Source of the DNA: Branchiostoma floridae
Lineage: Eukaryota; Chordata; Leptocardii; Amphioxiformes; Branchiostomatidae
DNA: 64,000 bases
Reading direction: 5' to 3'
Assembly: GCF_000003815.2 (NCBI RefSeq)
Contig: NC_049982.1
Location: 3,657,075 to 3,721,074, forward strand
The notes under the pieces were generated by a model. That model worked only from the letters and a program-made list of their open reading frames with translations. It had not been told where the DNA came from and did not search any database. Shown one piece after another: positions 20,301-28,946 of the stretch. The translations under genes were made by a program, and so were the position numbers. How positions within the stretch are numbered: the first letter of the stretch is position 1; every line of letters begins with the position of its first letter.

Positions 20301-22749
20301 GCAGCTATACTGCACGCGCCAACGCCATCGAAAAGTGCTACCAGGTGGCCAAGTCGCTTGGCTACCGAGCCTTTGCGGTCCAAAATGGCGGCTGGTGTGC
20401 CGGATCGGCTACAGCCCACAAAACCTACAACAAGTACGGACCCTACTCCACCTGCCAGCACGACGGGGAAGGGGGAGCCTGGGGAAATGAGGTTTATCTC
20501 ATCTCAGGTATCGTGTCTTCTACCGTGTTTATTTTCTTTACATGCATTTCACGTTTTATTTTATGACGAGATTTATATTATACTTTCATTCCTGGTAACG
20601 TTCAACAATAATTTCCAATATAAAGTGATAAATCTCTATTATAATAGCTATAACATTGTTCTTGTGTCCTTCAGGTATGTTCATCCCCAACAAAGGAGGT
20701 GAGTATGCCGATCATCAGTCATTTTTATTTATTGAAATTATTGTAATATGCCTGCATCACCTAACACAGAGTTCCATCTTGAGAAACCATTTTCTGTCTG
20801 TATGTGTTTAAGGAAAGTTCCATACGATTTGCAGAAATGATATATATCGAGCTATGAATGAATTTAAAACAAACAAACAATAGAATCATATCATCATCGC
20901 GGGCTGCTTGCCCGCGGACCAAGTCCACACTTTCCTTCCAGACGTCTCTATAATAGAACCAAGATATAACAACTTTCCTACCCTGATTTGCAAACTGTCA
21001 TTATTAGAACGGTCCTGAATGACCTGTCCACGTTTTGGGCAAAGGTAGGTAGGTATTGAGTATAGTCACAACTCCACCCCATAGACCCGTGACCCAGACC
21101 GAATACTTTCTATACTTCACTTCTGTTCGTTGTAAACATCGGTAAAAATAATATTTGATTAAACGTAATAGTTGATTATTTCCTGACAGGTGGAGAGGTT
21201 GCAAAGATCCAAGGTCCGAAGTACCTCAGGCTGGGTTGTTGGAAAGACAGCAGCAATCGAGGCATCACCACACTGGAGAAAACAGACGAACGGCTGGACG
21301 GGACTTACAGCGCCCGTGCTGACGCCATCGAGAAGTGCTACCAGGTTCTGTGATTTTTGTTATTAATTTTGGCAGAAGAAAAAAAAAATGTCGCCTACTG
21401 ACACGTTTCAGTGTTTACTGACATGAAAGCACTTGCTACATCTAGTTAACTGATTCCATATACGTGGCAGCATATTTGCTTTAGAATTAAGTTGGTTCTC
21501 ATAGAATATGAGGGGGGATAGTTTCGCACTTATAGATCGATTATGATCTGTACTTATACATTTCCACCAGAAACTGTCAAGCATGAAAGTAATTCAAATA
21601 CGTGAATAATTTATAGAGCACTAAGCGATGTATCTTGATAAACAACAATTTCAAAAACAAGACCTACATTTTTGTGCCTCTCATTCATATGAAACCGTGC
21701 CCATACAGGTGGCCAAGTCTCGCGGGTTCTCCGTTTTCGCTGTCCAAAATGGCGGTGAATGTTTCGGCTCAGCTACTGCTCTCGGCACCTACAAGAAGTA
21801 CGGACCTTCGTCATCATGTCAGAAAGATGGAGAAGGAGGAGGCTGGGCGAACGAAGTCTATCTGATAAAAACAGGTGAGATGGAACATCCTTTTGCGATC
21901 ACAACATTTCGTTGACACTAATGCCTTGTATTTGTTTTTAGACTTTAAGTGTTTTTAACATCCAAATTCTTTTACAAAATGAACGTCGGAGGCGGCAGAA
22001 TTCACCCCTTTATTCAATACATCACTCCTTTAGTTTACATGAGAAGTGTAGAAATATGAGTTTTTAGAGTAATGACAGGGTCCAAGTAGCATGAATATAA
22101 CGCAGAACGTTTGACCAGAACGTTTTGATACTTGATGTACTAAACATACACAGCATAGACATGCATGAATATCAGATTCACTATCGTCCGAAAATAAATT
22201 TGTTTCCTGTGATCATTTCCTGTTTGCTTCTTCTTCCAGGAGCTCCCATTGCTTTGCCCAAGGGTAAGCAATTTCACATATTTTGTTCCATAGACATTTC
22301 TACATTTCCTTTCGTTTTTAATCGCTACGCCTTCTTTGATCTATGGTGAAAAATAACGATGCCTAACGGGAACCCACGTGCTTATGCTCAACATGACTCA
22401 ACCTCAGGTATCCTTTAACTGTTAAACTTCGGACATGTTTTCACAGGATACGTTCCCAAGCCGTACATCAGTATTGGCTGTTGGAGAGACTCGGGAAGTC
22501 GCGCCATTCCTACTCTGGAGGGGAAAGACAAACTTTTAGACGGCAGCTACACCACACGTGCCGGCGCCATCGACAAGTGCTACCAGGTGGCCAAGTCACG
22601 TGGCTATCGTATCTTTGCGGTCCAAAATGGCGGCTGGTGTGCCGGATCTGCCGACGCCTACAGAACCTACAAGAAGTACGGACCCTACACAACTTGCGGG
22701 AAGGACGGAGAAGGGGGAGCCTGGGGAAATGAGGTTTACCTCATCTCAG
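10681..22749 (+). CDS. Tandem WSC-like and kringle module gene, both ends missing
   Basis: An extracellular mosaic gene. Its modules are a 4-Cys domain of about 100 residues (GCWKD..RAI..LE....LDGSY..R..AI.KCYQ, then F.VQNGG.C, then KYGP...C..DGEGG.W.NEVYLI), related by eye to WSC carbohydrate-binding domains, plus kringles. Order per super-unit: split WSC-like, linker, intact WSC-like, linker, kringle, split WSC-like, linker, intact WSC-like, linker. Two super-units (10681-14980 and 16307-20698) and the start of a third (21190-22749) are present. Domain exons have symmetric phase 1-1 ends, so whole modules can be duplicated without a frame shift. Signal peptide, membrane anchor and stop codon are not seen; they would lie before 10133 or in and after the gap at 22876. 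Secretion and glycan or matrix binding are inferred from the domains. Confidence 0.8.
12043..12066 (+). CDS. 24-nt linker micro-exon (A, first)
   Basis: Acceptor TTGTTCCAG, donor AAGG/GTGAG. It encodes the linker G-A-P-I-A-L-P-K-G across its two junctions (phase 1 to phase 1). Exact counterparts lie at 17323-17346 and 22240-22263. Confidence 0.75.
12244..12546 (+). CDS. Super-unit A, WSC-like domain 2 (single exon)
   Basis: A 303-nt exon after TTTCCACAG, ending CTCAG/GTAG. It begins YVPKPYISIGCWRDSGSRAI and carries the whole domain without the central intron found in domains 1 and 3. The tip of the domain reads GGWCAGSADAYRTYKKYGPY. Confidence 0.82.
12712..12735 (+). CDS. 24-nt linker micro-exon (A, second)
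   Basis: Acceptor TGTCTTTCAG, donor GCAG/GTGAGT. It encodes D-V-V-R-A-N-K-A and joins domain 2 to the kringle. The copy in super-unit B is 17998-18021. Confidence 0.72.
12977..13219 (+). CDS. Super-unit A, kringle domain
   Basis: A 243-nt exon in phase 1-1, the usual kringle exon arrangement. It encodes KCQEENGVSYRGTVSVTRSG, CQHWASQTPQKH, LDGNYCRNPMG, VWCYTTDP and ECAVPVCG. All six kringle cysteines and the family signatures YRG, CQ-W, NYCRNP and WCYT-DP are present. Kringles are disulfide modules for binding proteins and ligands. The acceptor is CATCTAG and the donor GCG/GTATG. Confidence 0.95.
13356..13957 (+). CDS. Super-unit A, WSC-like domain 3 (split by intron)
   Basis: Exons 13356-13489 and 13789-13957. 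The first encodes AGPEYISLGCWKDTGNRAIA to KCYQ; the second starts VAKSRGFFIFAVQNGGWCAG and ends ITG at donor ACAG/GTAAG. The second exon is three bases longer than its domain-1 equivalent (AGAGTGSALVNYRKYGPSAS region). Confidence 0.8.
14300..14323 (+). CDS. 24-nt linker micro-exon (A, third)
   Basis: Acceptor TTTGTTACAG, donor CAAG/GTAAG. It encodes G-A-T-K-I-V-P-Q. The copy in super-unit B is 20024-20047, identical in sequence. Confidence 0.72.
14476..14778 (+). CDS. Super-unit A, WSC-like domain 4 (single exon)
   Basis: A 303-nt exon after TTTCCCCAG. It begins FVPKPYFSIGCWKDTGNRAI and ends at donor CTCAG/GTATTG. The intact form again lacks the mid-domain intron. Confidence 0.82.
14957..14980 (+). 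CDS. 24-nt linker micro-exon (A, fourth)
   Basis: Acceptor GTCTTTCAG, donor GGAG/GTGAGT. It encodes G-M-F-I-P-N-R-G and leads into the first domain of the next super-unit. The copy in super-unit B is 20675-20698 (Arg replaced by Lys). Confidence 0.72.
15517..16284 (+). mobile_element. 5'-truncated copy of the CR1-type LINE
   Basis: Matches 37731-38491 of the long LINE almost base for base. The match begins at AGTCTGCAGGCAGAC and ends with AATAAAGGTCTTCATTCATT and a TTCA repeat tail. It keeps an open frame of 191 codons (15601-16176), the C-terminal end of ORF2 with the CQFC...H....C zinc motif. It lies in the intron just before the first exon of super-unit B; the matching introns of A and C lack it. 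The two copies differ at only a few percent of positions by eye, so the insertion is recent. Confidence 0.92.
16307..16988 (+). CDS. Super-unit B, WSC-like domain 1 (split by intron)
   Basis: Exons 16307-16461 and 16823-16988, the same lengths as in A (155 and 166 nt). It begins DGEVAKIQGPKYLRLGCWKD. The linker micro-exon for this unit follows at 17323-17346. The acceptor CCTCACAG is only 22 bases from the LINE tail. Confidence 0.8.
17530..17683 (+). CDS. Super-unit B, WSC-like domain 2, cut by a gap
   Basis: Begins after TTTCCACAG with YVPKPYISIGCWRDSGSRAI and runs into the gap after GTGGCCAAGTCGCT. The other domain-2 copies read GCCAAGTCACGT here, whereas GCCAAGTCGCTTGG is the domain-4 sequence. 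The last few bases may therefore be a misjoin or a conversion tract. The rest of the exon and its donor would fit in the 160-N gap. Confidence 0.75.
17684..17843. other. Assembly gap (160 N)
   Basis: The gap covers the second half of a WSC-like exon. By comparison with 22601-22762 in super-unit C the missing length is close to 160 bases. Confidence 0.95.
18269..18511 (+). CDS. Super-unit B, kringle domain
   Basis: A 243-nt exon nearly identical to the super-unit A kringle; NYCRNPVG replaces NYCRNPMG. Acceptor ACCACCTAG, donor GCG/GTATG. The preceding linker exon is at 17998-18021. Confidence 0.95.
18645..19677 (+). CDS. Super-unit B, WSC-like domain 3 (split by intron)
   Basis: Exons 18645-18778 and 19509-19677. 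The coding sequence is almost unchanged from A, but the central intron is 730 bases against 299 in A because of extra sequence at about 18925-19330. The linker exon follows at 20024-20047. Confidence 0.8.
18925..19330. other. Insert of about 400 bp specific to super-unit B intron
   Basis: Comparison with super-unit A shows colinear intron up to AGCAAAGATCATTTG and again from TGTGTGGTAGGAGACC. The roughly 400 bases between are absent from A. No inverted repeats, tail or coding similarity identify the insert. It could be an insertion in B or a deletion in A. Confidence 0.55.
20205..20507 (+). CDS. Super-unit B, WSC-like domain 4 (single exon)
   Basis: A 303-nt exon beginning FVPKPYFSIGCWKDTGNRAI, nearly identical to 14476-14778. 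It is followed by the linker exon 20675-20698 (GMFIPNKG). Confidence 0.82.
21190..21874 (+). CDS. Super-unit C, WSC-like domain 1 (split by intron)
   Basis: Exons 21190-21344 and 21709-21874. Exons and introns are far closer to super-unit A than to B. The LINE copy of B is absent from the preceding intron. Confidence 0.8.
22240..22263 (+). CDS. 24-nt linker micro-exon (C, first)
   Basis: Acceptor CTTCTTCCAG, donor AAGG/GTAAG. It encodes G-A-P-I-A-L-P-K, as in A and B. Confidence 0.73.
22447..22749 (+). CDS. Super-unit C, WSC-like domain 2 (single exon)
   Basis: A complete 303-nt exon, the last module before the gap at 22876. The linker, kringle and later modules expected next are not present after the gap, so the gene either ends within the gap or the assembly is broken here. 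Confidence 0.82.
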
Positions 22750-22875
22750 GTAGATAGCTTTTATTTTTGTTTTGTTTTTTACCTTCAGCATGCATGCCAA
22801 TCTCTGAGCCTTTCTGTCTCTTTGTTTGCTTGAACGTATGTATGCTTGAAATATCATACCATTAGATTATCTATG

Positions 22876-22975
22876 NNNNNNNNNNNNNNNNNNNNNNNNN
22901 NNNNNNNNNNNNNNNNNNNNNNNNNNNNNNNNNNNNNNNNNNNNNNNNNNNNNNNNNNNNNNNNNNNNNNNNNNN
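22876..22975. other. Assembly gap (100 N)
   Basis: Ends the module array. The sequence beyond shows no resemblance to any intron of the array. Confidence 0.95.
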
Positions 22976-25033
22976 AAAGAATGAATATATGATGATATCT
23001 TGGGGACAACATAGAAAACTTCACATAACTATTACAATATTAATTTACATTAGAATTTCCTTTGGGTATAGATTAAGATCTTCTTTGCCCATATCAACCA
23101 AGGATTTTCAAGACCTCAATGAAAGAAGTTTGTGTGAGGGAGATTGAATGTGATAAACAGTCATGAGAAGGGCTGCATAGCTAAACGTTACATCAGGTAC
23201 AGGTATAAAAGTTTACCAGTCCAGCTCTGGATCTGTTTGGAACCTGAACAAAAGTTTAAACCTCCTGCCTGAAAGATCTGTTGCGTGCTAGTTACACGGT
23301 TCCTGGGTATCACTTTGAACTTGAAGTGACACCAAATCAAATGTGACCAAAGTTAGTTGGCTCTGATTTCAAGCTTCAGGGCAGCATGACTTCTCTTCCA
23401 ACTTGCTAAATTTTAATCTTTGTGGTACGTAGGATTTACACATTTTCATGCTATCAAATCAATTTTACCATACGGGTATATGCAGACCTGTCAAGTTAAG
23501 AGGAGTACTAAGTCTTGTAGTACAGTACTGTAGTACTTGTATAAGTAGTTACTCTACTATTCCAGTACATGTACTTAATTGCAGTGTTGCAGGGGTCCCT
23601 GACACAGAAGTGGGCAGTAGTCTTGAAAATGAAGCATGGTATATTTACATTTAGCAGCACAAACCCTAGAAGTCAATGACCTCATTGACCTGTGACAAAT
23701 TTGTGAGAAAACTCAACCTAACATACCATCCATACTTCTGGGAGGTGGAGTGAATTCTCATGGTTGAGTTCCAAGCAGCTGAAACAGAATGTTGCTGTTG
23801 TCCCAACAACTATAGATGTCCACGGGCTGTTCCTGCTTACAAATCATACCAAAGAAGGATGTTGGAGCACTGACTGAGAGCTCTGTGCCAGTTGCGAGAA
23901 GTTTGTCGTAAATGTCTCTCCACCCAGTCACTTCGAGTTGTTCTGTGCGCAGCAGATGTTCTGTGGGTCTGTGTTTGGTCCTGAGAACTGTTCTCTGGTG
24001 GCGGCGACAGTGGAGGATGAACAAGAGGATTGTCATATTATATATAATGACTCATCTATGGGCTCATGTGCCATTGCTAGTAAACTCGTCGTGTAGTAAG
24101 CTCGTTGACTTTTTGACAGTCGCTATGTTGGTGAACTTACTCTTTAATTTGAACTAGAATTAATGGCATGCTAAAATTTGAGAAAGTGTAAGAAAAAGAG
24201 CAATGAGGATACCAGCAAAACAGTATTTGAAAGAGAACAAGACTTAGAGAAGGGGATACAATAATACATGCTTTTTTTCAGTTTTTCACTTTTCAGGTTT
24301 TTTTTCAGTAGGAACATCAAAAGCAACAGTTCACAGTCATATTCAATTCATATTACATGTGCATGTGGCACATTGGCCGTTGATAAGAATAACTGCCCTA
24401 ACTTTTATATAAGAAACAAAATTATCTAACGGGATCGATCCGTTACGATGTGACTACTACTCAAGGTCGCCCCCCTCCCCAGGTAGGAGACACATCTCAA
24501 AATTGCACGTTTGCAGAAGTAGAAGTAGTAACCTACGAAACTAGTATTTGCAAAGATGTAACATTACATAACGTTACCTTCAGGCAATCCCAGAGCCAGA
24601 GAGACAGTCAAAATCAATCCGTAAGTTCGATGGAAAAAACCCACAACAAACGCAGACGAGCGCCTGCAGACGAATTTTAACCGAACCGCGGGCCTCGCTT
24701 TGGGCAGCTTCCCAACATGCCTACCAGCAGCTTGAAACCTTCCCTCGATGAGAAATAAGTTGCAACCGCCAATAATAACTTCTCCGGAAATTTCTATGAC
24801 CTTATTTCACTTTCGATCCTCTGGACCCACGTAAATTAGGGGCGCCGCCATTTTGTGGGATTGCCTTCTGGAAACCTTCCCGTCAGTCTGTGCGTGAAGG
24901 ATTGAGGATTCAAGCTCGAATCTTAGTCAAAGGAATCCTTTGAAGGACTAAAGGATTCCTTTACACTGCTACCTAGCATGAATCCTATGCCAGGATTCAT
25001 AGTTAAGTAACATGAATCCTGTATGTATCGGGT
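22976..25033. other. Gene-free stretch; possible GC-rich promoter-like patch near its end
   Basis: No coding exon recognised. At 24844-24856 the phrase GCCGCCATTTTGTGG matches a YY1-type site on the minus strand in a locally GC-rich patch (24680-24900), as at many animal promoters, but no first exon follows. At 24935-24965 a palindrome built on AAAGGAATCCTTT and AAAGGATTCCTTT precedes the kinase fragment. Confidence 0.3.
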
Positions 25034-25306
25034 GCACCGCTGTGGGAGATCGCCAGCTTTGGGGAGGAGCCGCGCTATGCTGGCGGCCCGATGCACCCGG
25101 ACGTGTGCACGCTGTTGGAGCTGCTGAGGAAAGGAGTCCGTCTGCAGCAGCCGGAGAACTGCTCACAGCCGCTGTACCGCATCATCAGGTCCTGCTGGGT
25201 AGTGGACCCGTCCAAGCGACCGACTCCAGAGGAACTGTTGGACAAGATAGATCAACTGAAGCCGCCGAGGCATGCCGCTCACCTGGTCAATCATGATCTT
25301 CGCTAA
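25034..25306 (+). pseudogene. C-terminal tyrosine kinase fragment
   Basis: An open frame of about 90 codons matching subdomains IX-XI of tyrosine kinases: LWEIASFGEEPRY, HPDVCTLLELLRKGVRLQQP, ENCSQPLYRIIRSCW, then DPSKRPTPEELLDKI. These are the conserved glycine-rich turn, the CW motif and the kinase-ending arginine of RPT. The ATP-binding and catalytic loops are absent. No acceptor is seen at its left edge and an in-frame TGA lies at 25013. The stop TAA at 25304-25306 is also the target duplication of the adjacent MITE. It may be a truncated last exon or a dead fragment; a distant upstream exon cannot be excluded. Confidence 0.6.
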
Positions 25307-25645
25307 AGCCCCGTTTACAATTCATACGGACGCCGGCCGAATTTGTAGATCGGTCAGAGCTCGCCGAAAATCAACATCGCCCGAGCATGGGCATTACTTT
25401 TTATCAAATAATCTGCACCGTCACAAATTGGACGGGGCTCGGTGTTTCCCTCCGGAAAGTTCAAGTCATTGTCTTTCCTGCTTTTTTTGGTGCACAAGGA
25501 GGTTTAAATCCCAACGGACGAGCCGTTAAAAGTCGCCCGAAGCCTGCGTAATCGCCCAAACGCCGGTCATACTCCGGCCGAAAATGCCCAGTTGGAGCTC
25601 GCTGACAAGACGGCCGAGCTGAATTCTTTATTTGTAAACGGGGCT
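25307..25645. mobile_element. Harbinger-like MITE with TAA duplications
   Basis: 339 bp with 14-bp perfect terminal inverted repeats, AGCCCCGTTTACAA and TTGTAAACGGGGCT. It is flanked by TAA at 25304-25306 and 25646-25648, the TWA-type target duplication of the PIF/Harbinger group. No transposase is encoded. Confidence 0.75.
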
Positions 25646-25648
25646 TAA

Positions 25649-26085
25649 GGACGCGTCTGTCCAGAGATGTGTCGTTATTTGTGTTACAGTTTGCTTGAAA
25701 GTCGACGTTTACTAGTTTAGGGGAAAACGGAATATGTACAAATTATGCCAATGACTAATTATCTTGCGTTCTGGGTATTTTGCAAAATACTTTTTGTTCC
25801 AGAAAGCTGCCCGGTTGGGGTTCCGGTTTGGAAATGTGACCTCAGCCTTGGGGTTTAAGCACTGTCAAACTGACCACGCCAATGGCTCTAGAGCTTTTGG
25901 TGTTGGATTTGTAATCTTTCGACCCCGGGTTTCGGCAGGTTTGTTTCTTTCTGTTCTTACTCGCCCCTCTCAATTTCTAAAATCGCCTGCAAAATTGAGA
26001 GCCATCTTCTGCCTCCATGCCATCAGAGGAGCGAACTGGAGTTAGAATAGCATGAAAGCTCATCTGTGTTGACGTAGTACATATG
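25649..26085. other. Gene-free stretch
   Basis: A short open frame at 25764-26045 shows no motif or splice support. Nothing else seen. Confidence 0.35.
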
Positions 26086-26321
26086 GAAGATTTTCCACTG
26101 TCTTACAACACCAAAATTAGCTTACCTCGAATTTTCAGTCGACCTTCTTCAGGAGTGATGATTCTGTTACTCTGATCACGTGACTCAGAGACACGTGATT
26201 CGAGTATCGAAGTCACGTGATCAGAGTAACTGAATCATCACTCCTCCTGAAGGTCGACGGAAGCGCGATTGAAAATTCGAGGTAAGCTAATTTTGGTGTT
26301 GTAAGACAGTGGAAAATCTTC
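26086..26321. mobile_element. Foldback (hairpin) MITE
   Basis: About 236 bp that folds almost end to end. The left arm has GAAGATTTTCCACTGTCTTA, CACCAAAATTAGCTTACCTC and GATCACGTGAC; the right arm has the complements in reverse order. ATATGGA occurs just outside both arms (26081-26087 and 26323-26329) and may be the target duplication. The tip contains repeated CACGTG E-box cores. Confidence 0.75.
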
Positions 26322-27268
26322 AATATGGAGTTACAATAGAATGGATATTACCTTTCTTTCGTCAGTGACACAGGAGAAATCTTGTTGGAGAGAGTTTTTA
26401 TATCCTGGATTTCGTATATGCAAAAGAGGTTATCTTGTTGGAGAATAGCTTTATACTAACTATGAATCAATATGCAAAATATGATACTACACATTTTAAT
26501 CTGTGGCAGATGAGAAGTGGTCTTTATTCACAATGCAAATCAAGATAAACTTAATACGTATAAAAACCCTTCTAGTAGAGCAACTTCTGTTCCAAGCAAC
26601 AACAAAAAAACTAAATAGCATGTTAAAACCTTGATACACCAATGATGCAATCTCCACTATCATATTGTCAATGACAACTATTTAACTATATAGCAAACAA
26701 TACAAAACTCTACAACCCTATGCATGTACTATACAGTCCACTAGTTGTAGTATGAATGTTTTACTATCATAGTAATATTATAAGCTAGCTATGTACACAA
26801 AATGTGCATTTTTATGGTGCACAGACTTTATACAATCTGCTAATTACACTTTTTTCTCCATTCTTACGATAAAACCATTGCACACCTTTTATATTTGTCC
26901 CCCATTCTCATAACATTCTACTATAGTACTAAGTTCACATTTCAGGGGATTATTTGTTCCATCATTATTCAAGCTATATTCACTTATTTGTCATCTCAAT
27001 TGCACTGTTTCTGATCTGACTTTGTGTAAACGTTTATCAAGTACATTTACACTACCTATGGATAGATTGATCTACACAATAGATTTAATGAATGTATTTT
27101 CACCATTTCATAACAATTTTGCAATTGCACGAAAGCTTTTGGAATGATATATACTTTATACATGTTGGTTGCAGAATTACAGTTTTACATCAATTAGTTA
27201 TCACCTAAAACTTTGCTAAACAGCAAGCCCCACATCTAACATGTACATGATCTATTAACCAATCAAAA
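26322..27268. other. AT-rich gene-free stretch
   Basis: Nothing recognised on either strand. Confidence 0.4.
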
Positions 27269-27368
27269 NNNNNNNNNNNNNNNNNNNNNNNNNNNNNNNN
27301 NNNNNNNNNNNNNNNNNNNNNNNNNNNNNNNNNNNNNNNNNNNNNNNNNNNNNNNNNNNNNNNNNNNN
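27269..27368. other. Assembly gap (100 N)
   Basis: Placeholder-sized gap at the edge of a CA-rich tract. Confidence 0.95.
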
Positions 27369-27383
27369 TCAGTTTCCTTGACA

Positions 27384-27680
27384 CAGACACTCGTGCACAC
27401 GCACGCACACATACGCACCTATACTCACTCACACGCTAACGCAAACCGACACGGACAGACATAATTCTGCGCATACATGACATCGAAGACATGTTCGCTC
27501 TTTGACTAAACACACACACTTGTGCCCATGCAAACACACACACACACACTCACAGTCACACACACACACACACACACACACAAATACGCACTCACACTGA
27601 CACTCACATACACACTCTCAGTCACACACACACACACACACACAATCACACTCTCACGCACACGCACACACACAAACACG
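27384..27680. repeat. CA-rich microsatellite tract
   Basis: Interrupted (CA)n, CACT and ACGC runs. Reading frames through it are low-complexity and not coding. Confidence 0.85.
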
Positions 27681-27689
27681 AATTTCACG

Positions 27690-28233
27690 AACTCGACAAT
27701 GGTTCCCTTCTATTCTTTATTTCCCGGCAAAACTCCTTGATTCTCCACCACTTACTTGTACAAATAGATTAAGCTTGTGTGTTCAGCAATCACACAACTG
27801 CGCATGCAGAATTTCATCAAAGTCAATTTTACCTGCTTCTGAATCAAACAGGGTCGATACTATGGCTTAGTTCAGAAATAGCGGCGTGTTTGATCACTCA
27901 TATATCAAATATAAGAGTTCGTCGCAAAATAATGATGACAAGAGCACTGTATACCTCAAAGGCTGTGAATAACACCTTAAAGTTAAGCTTTTTGAGAGCT
28001 AGAGAATATTACTTCTTGAATACTCATCAGTACTTTTCTATCCGTCGTTGTTATACTCAGCGTTGTTATATTTATTACACTGAGATTGTGGGTAGTATAT
28101 GGTGATTGTGTATGTTGTGATTCACGGTTATGATTAGAACATGGATATAATTGTATGAAATGACACGATTCCTTGTGCTATTAATTGATTCTATATATGT
28201 ATACATGATTAAGCTAAGTAGTGAGCTAATCAA
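27690..28233. other. AT-rich gene-free stretch
   Basis: Lies downstream of the minus-strand lectin/WxxW gene beyond a GT repeat. Nothing recognised. Confidence 0.35.
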
Positions 28234-28243
28234 GTGTGTGTGC

Positions 28244-28322
<79 letters not shown>

Positions 28323-28325
28323 TGT
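28234..28325. repeat. (GT)n microsatellite
   Basis: About 40 uninterrupted GT units. It lies about 50 bases beyond the stop codon of the minus-strand gene, so within or next to its 3' UTR. Confidence 0.95.
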
Positions 28326-28374
28326 ATCTCAAAGCGTCATCAAATTTGGTGCACTGAGGCACTACGTCAGCAAA

Positions 28375-28946
28375 TCAGGGGCACTTGAAGCGCACTTCGT
28401 AGTCGCGGCAGGTGTAGGGTGCCGGGGTATTTTCCGGACCCGGCGGATTCTTCCGGCAGACGAATCCCGGAGCGGGTCCGAAGCGGTGGAAGCTCTCGCC
28501 GGTCAGCCCCGCGGGCACGTTGCCGGCGGTGGTCTTGACCTGGATGCCGGAAGCCTTGGCGCAGGCCTCCCCGGGGTTGAGCGTGTTGACGACAGAGAGG
28601 TACTCCCAGTCCCCGGTGACGGTGGGGTCGTCGACGTCGAACCAGTCGGTCCAGCCGGGGCAGTCGCAGGGGATGTGGAAACTGCGCTGCGGGCACCAGA
28701 AGCGCACCTCGTAGTCCTGACAGGTCGTGGGTGTACAGGCGAACCCTGAAAAGACGTTGAAAAAGAGGAAGGTGTCTCCGGTTTGCGCCGCAGGAGTGCC
28801 GGTCCCCACCACCCGAGCCTCGATCCCTGACGGGTTGTCGCAGATCTCTCCGGGGTTTTCTTGACGGAGGTTAGTCAGCGTCTCCCAGTCGCCAGTCACG
28901 GTCGGATCGTCGCGGTCGTACCAGCGGGTCCATCCGTAGTTACAAT
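28375..28946 (-). CDS. Last exon: two WxxW domains
   Basis: The acceptor reads CCATTTCAG on the minus strand. Domain 1: CNYGWTRWYDRDDPTVTGDW to CQDYEVRFWC. Domain 2: CPGWTDWFDVDDPTVTGDWE to CRDYEVRFKC, then Pro and stop. Both keep the WTxW(Y/F)DxDDP, TGDWE, NPGE.C and C(Q/R)DYEVRF signatures of the family. The two domains clearly arose by duplication within the exon. Confidence 0.9.

Noticed and set aside
24450-24680. 76-codon frame near a GC-rich patch as a possible first exon of the kinase
   Set aside because: No donor in a matching phase and no recognisable sequence; kept only as possible promoter context.
27506-27740. Frames through CA/GT repeats (also at 28234, 31496 and 39757)
   Set aside because: Low-complexity translations of dinucleotide repeats.
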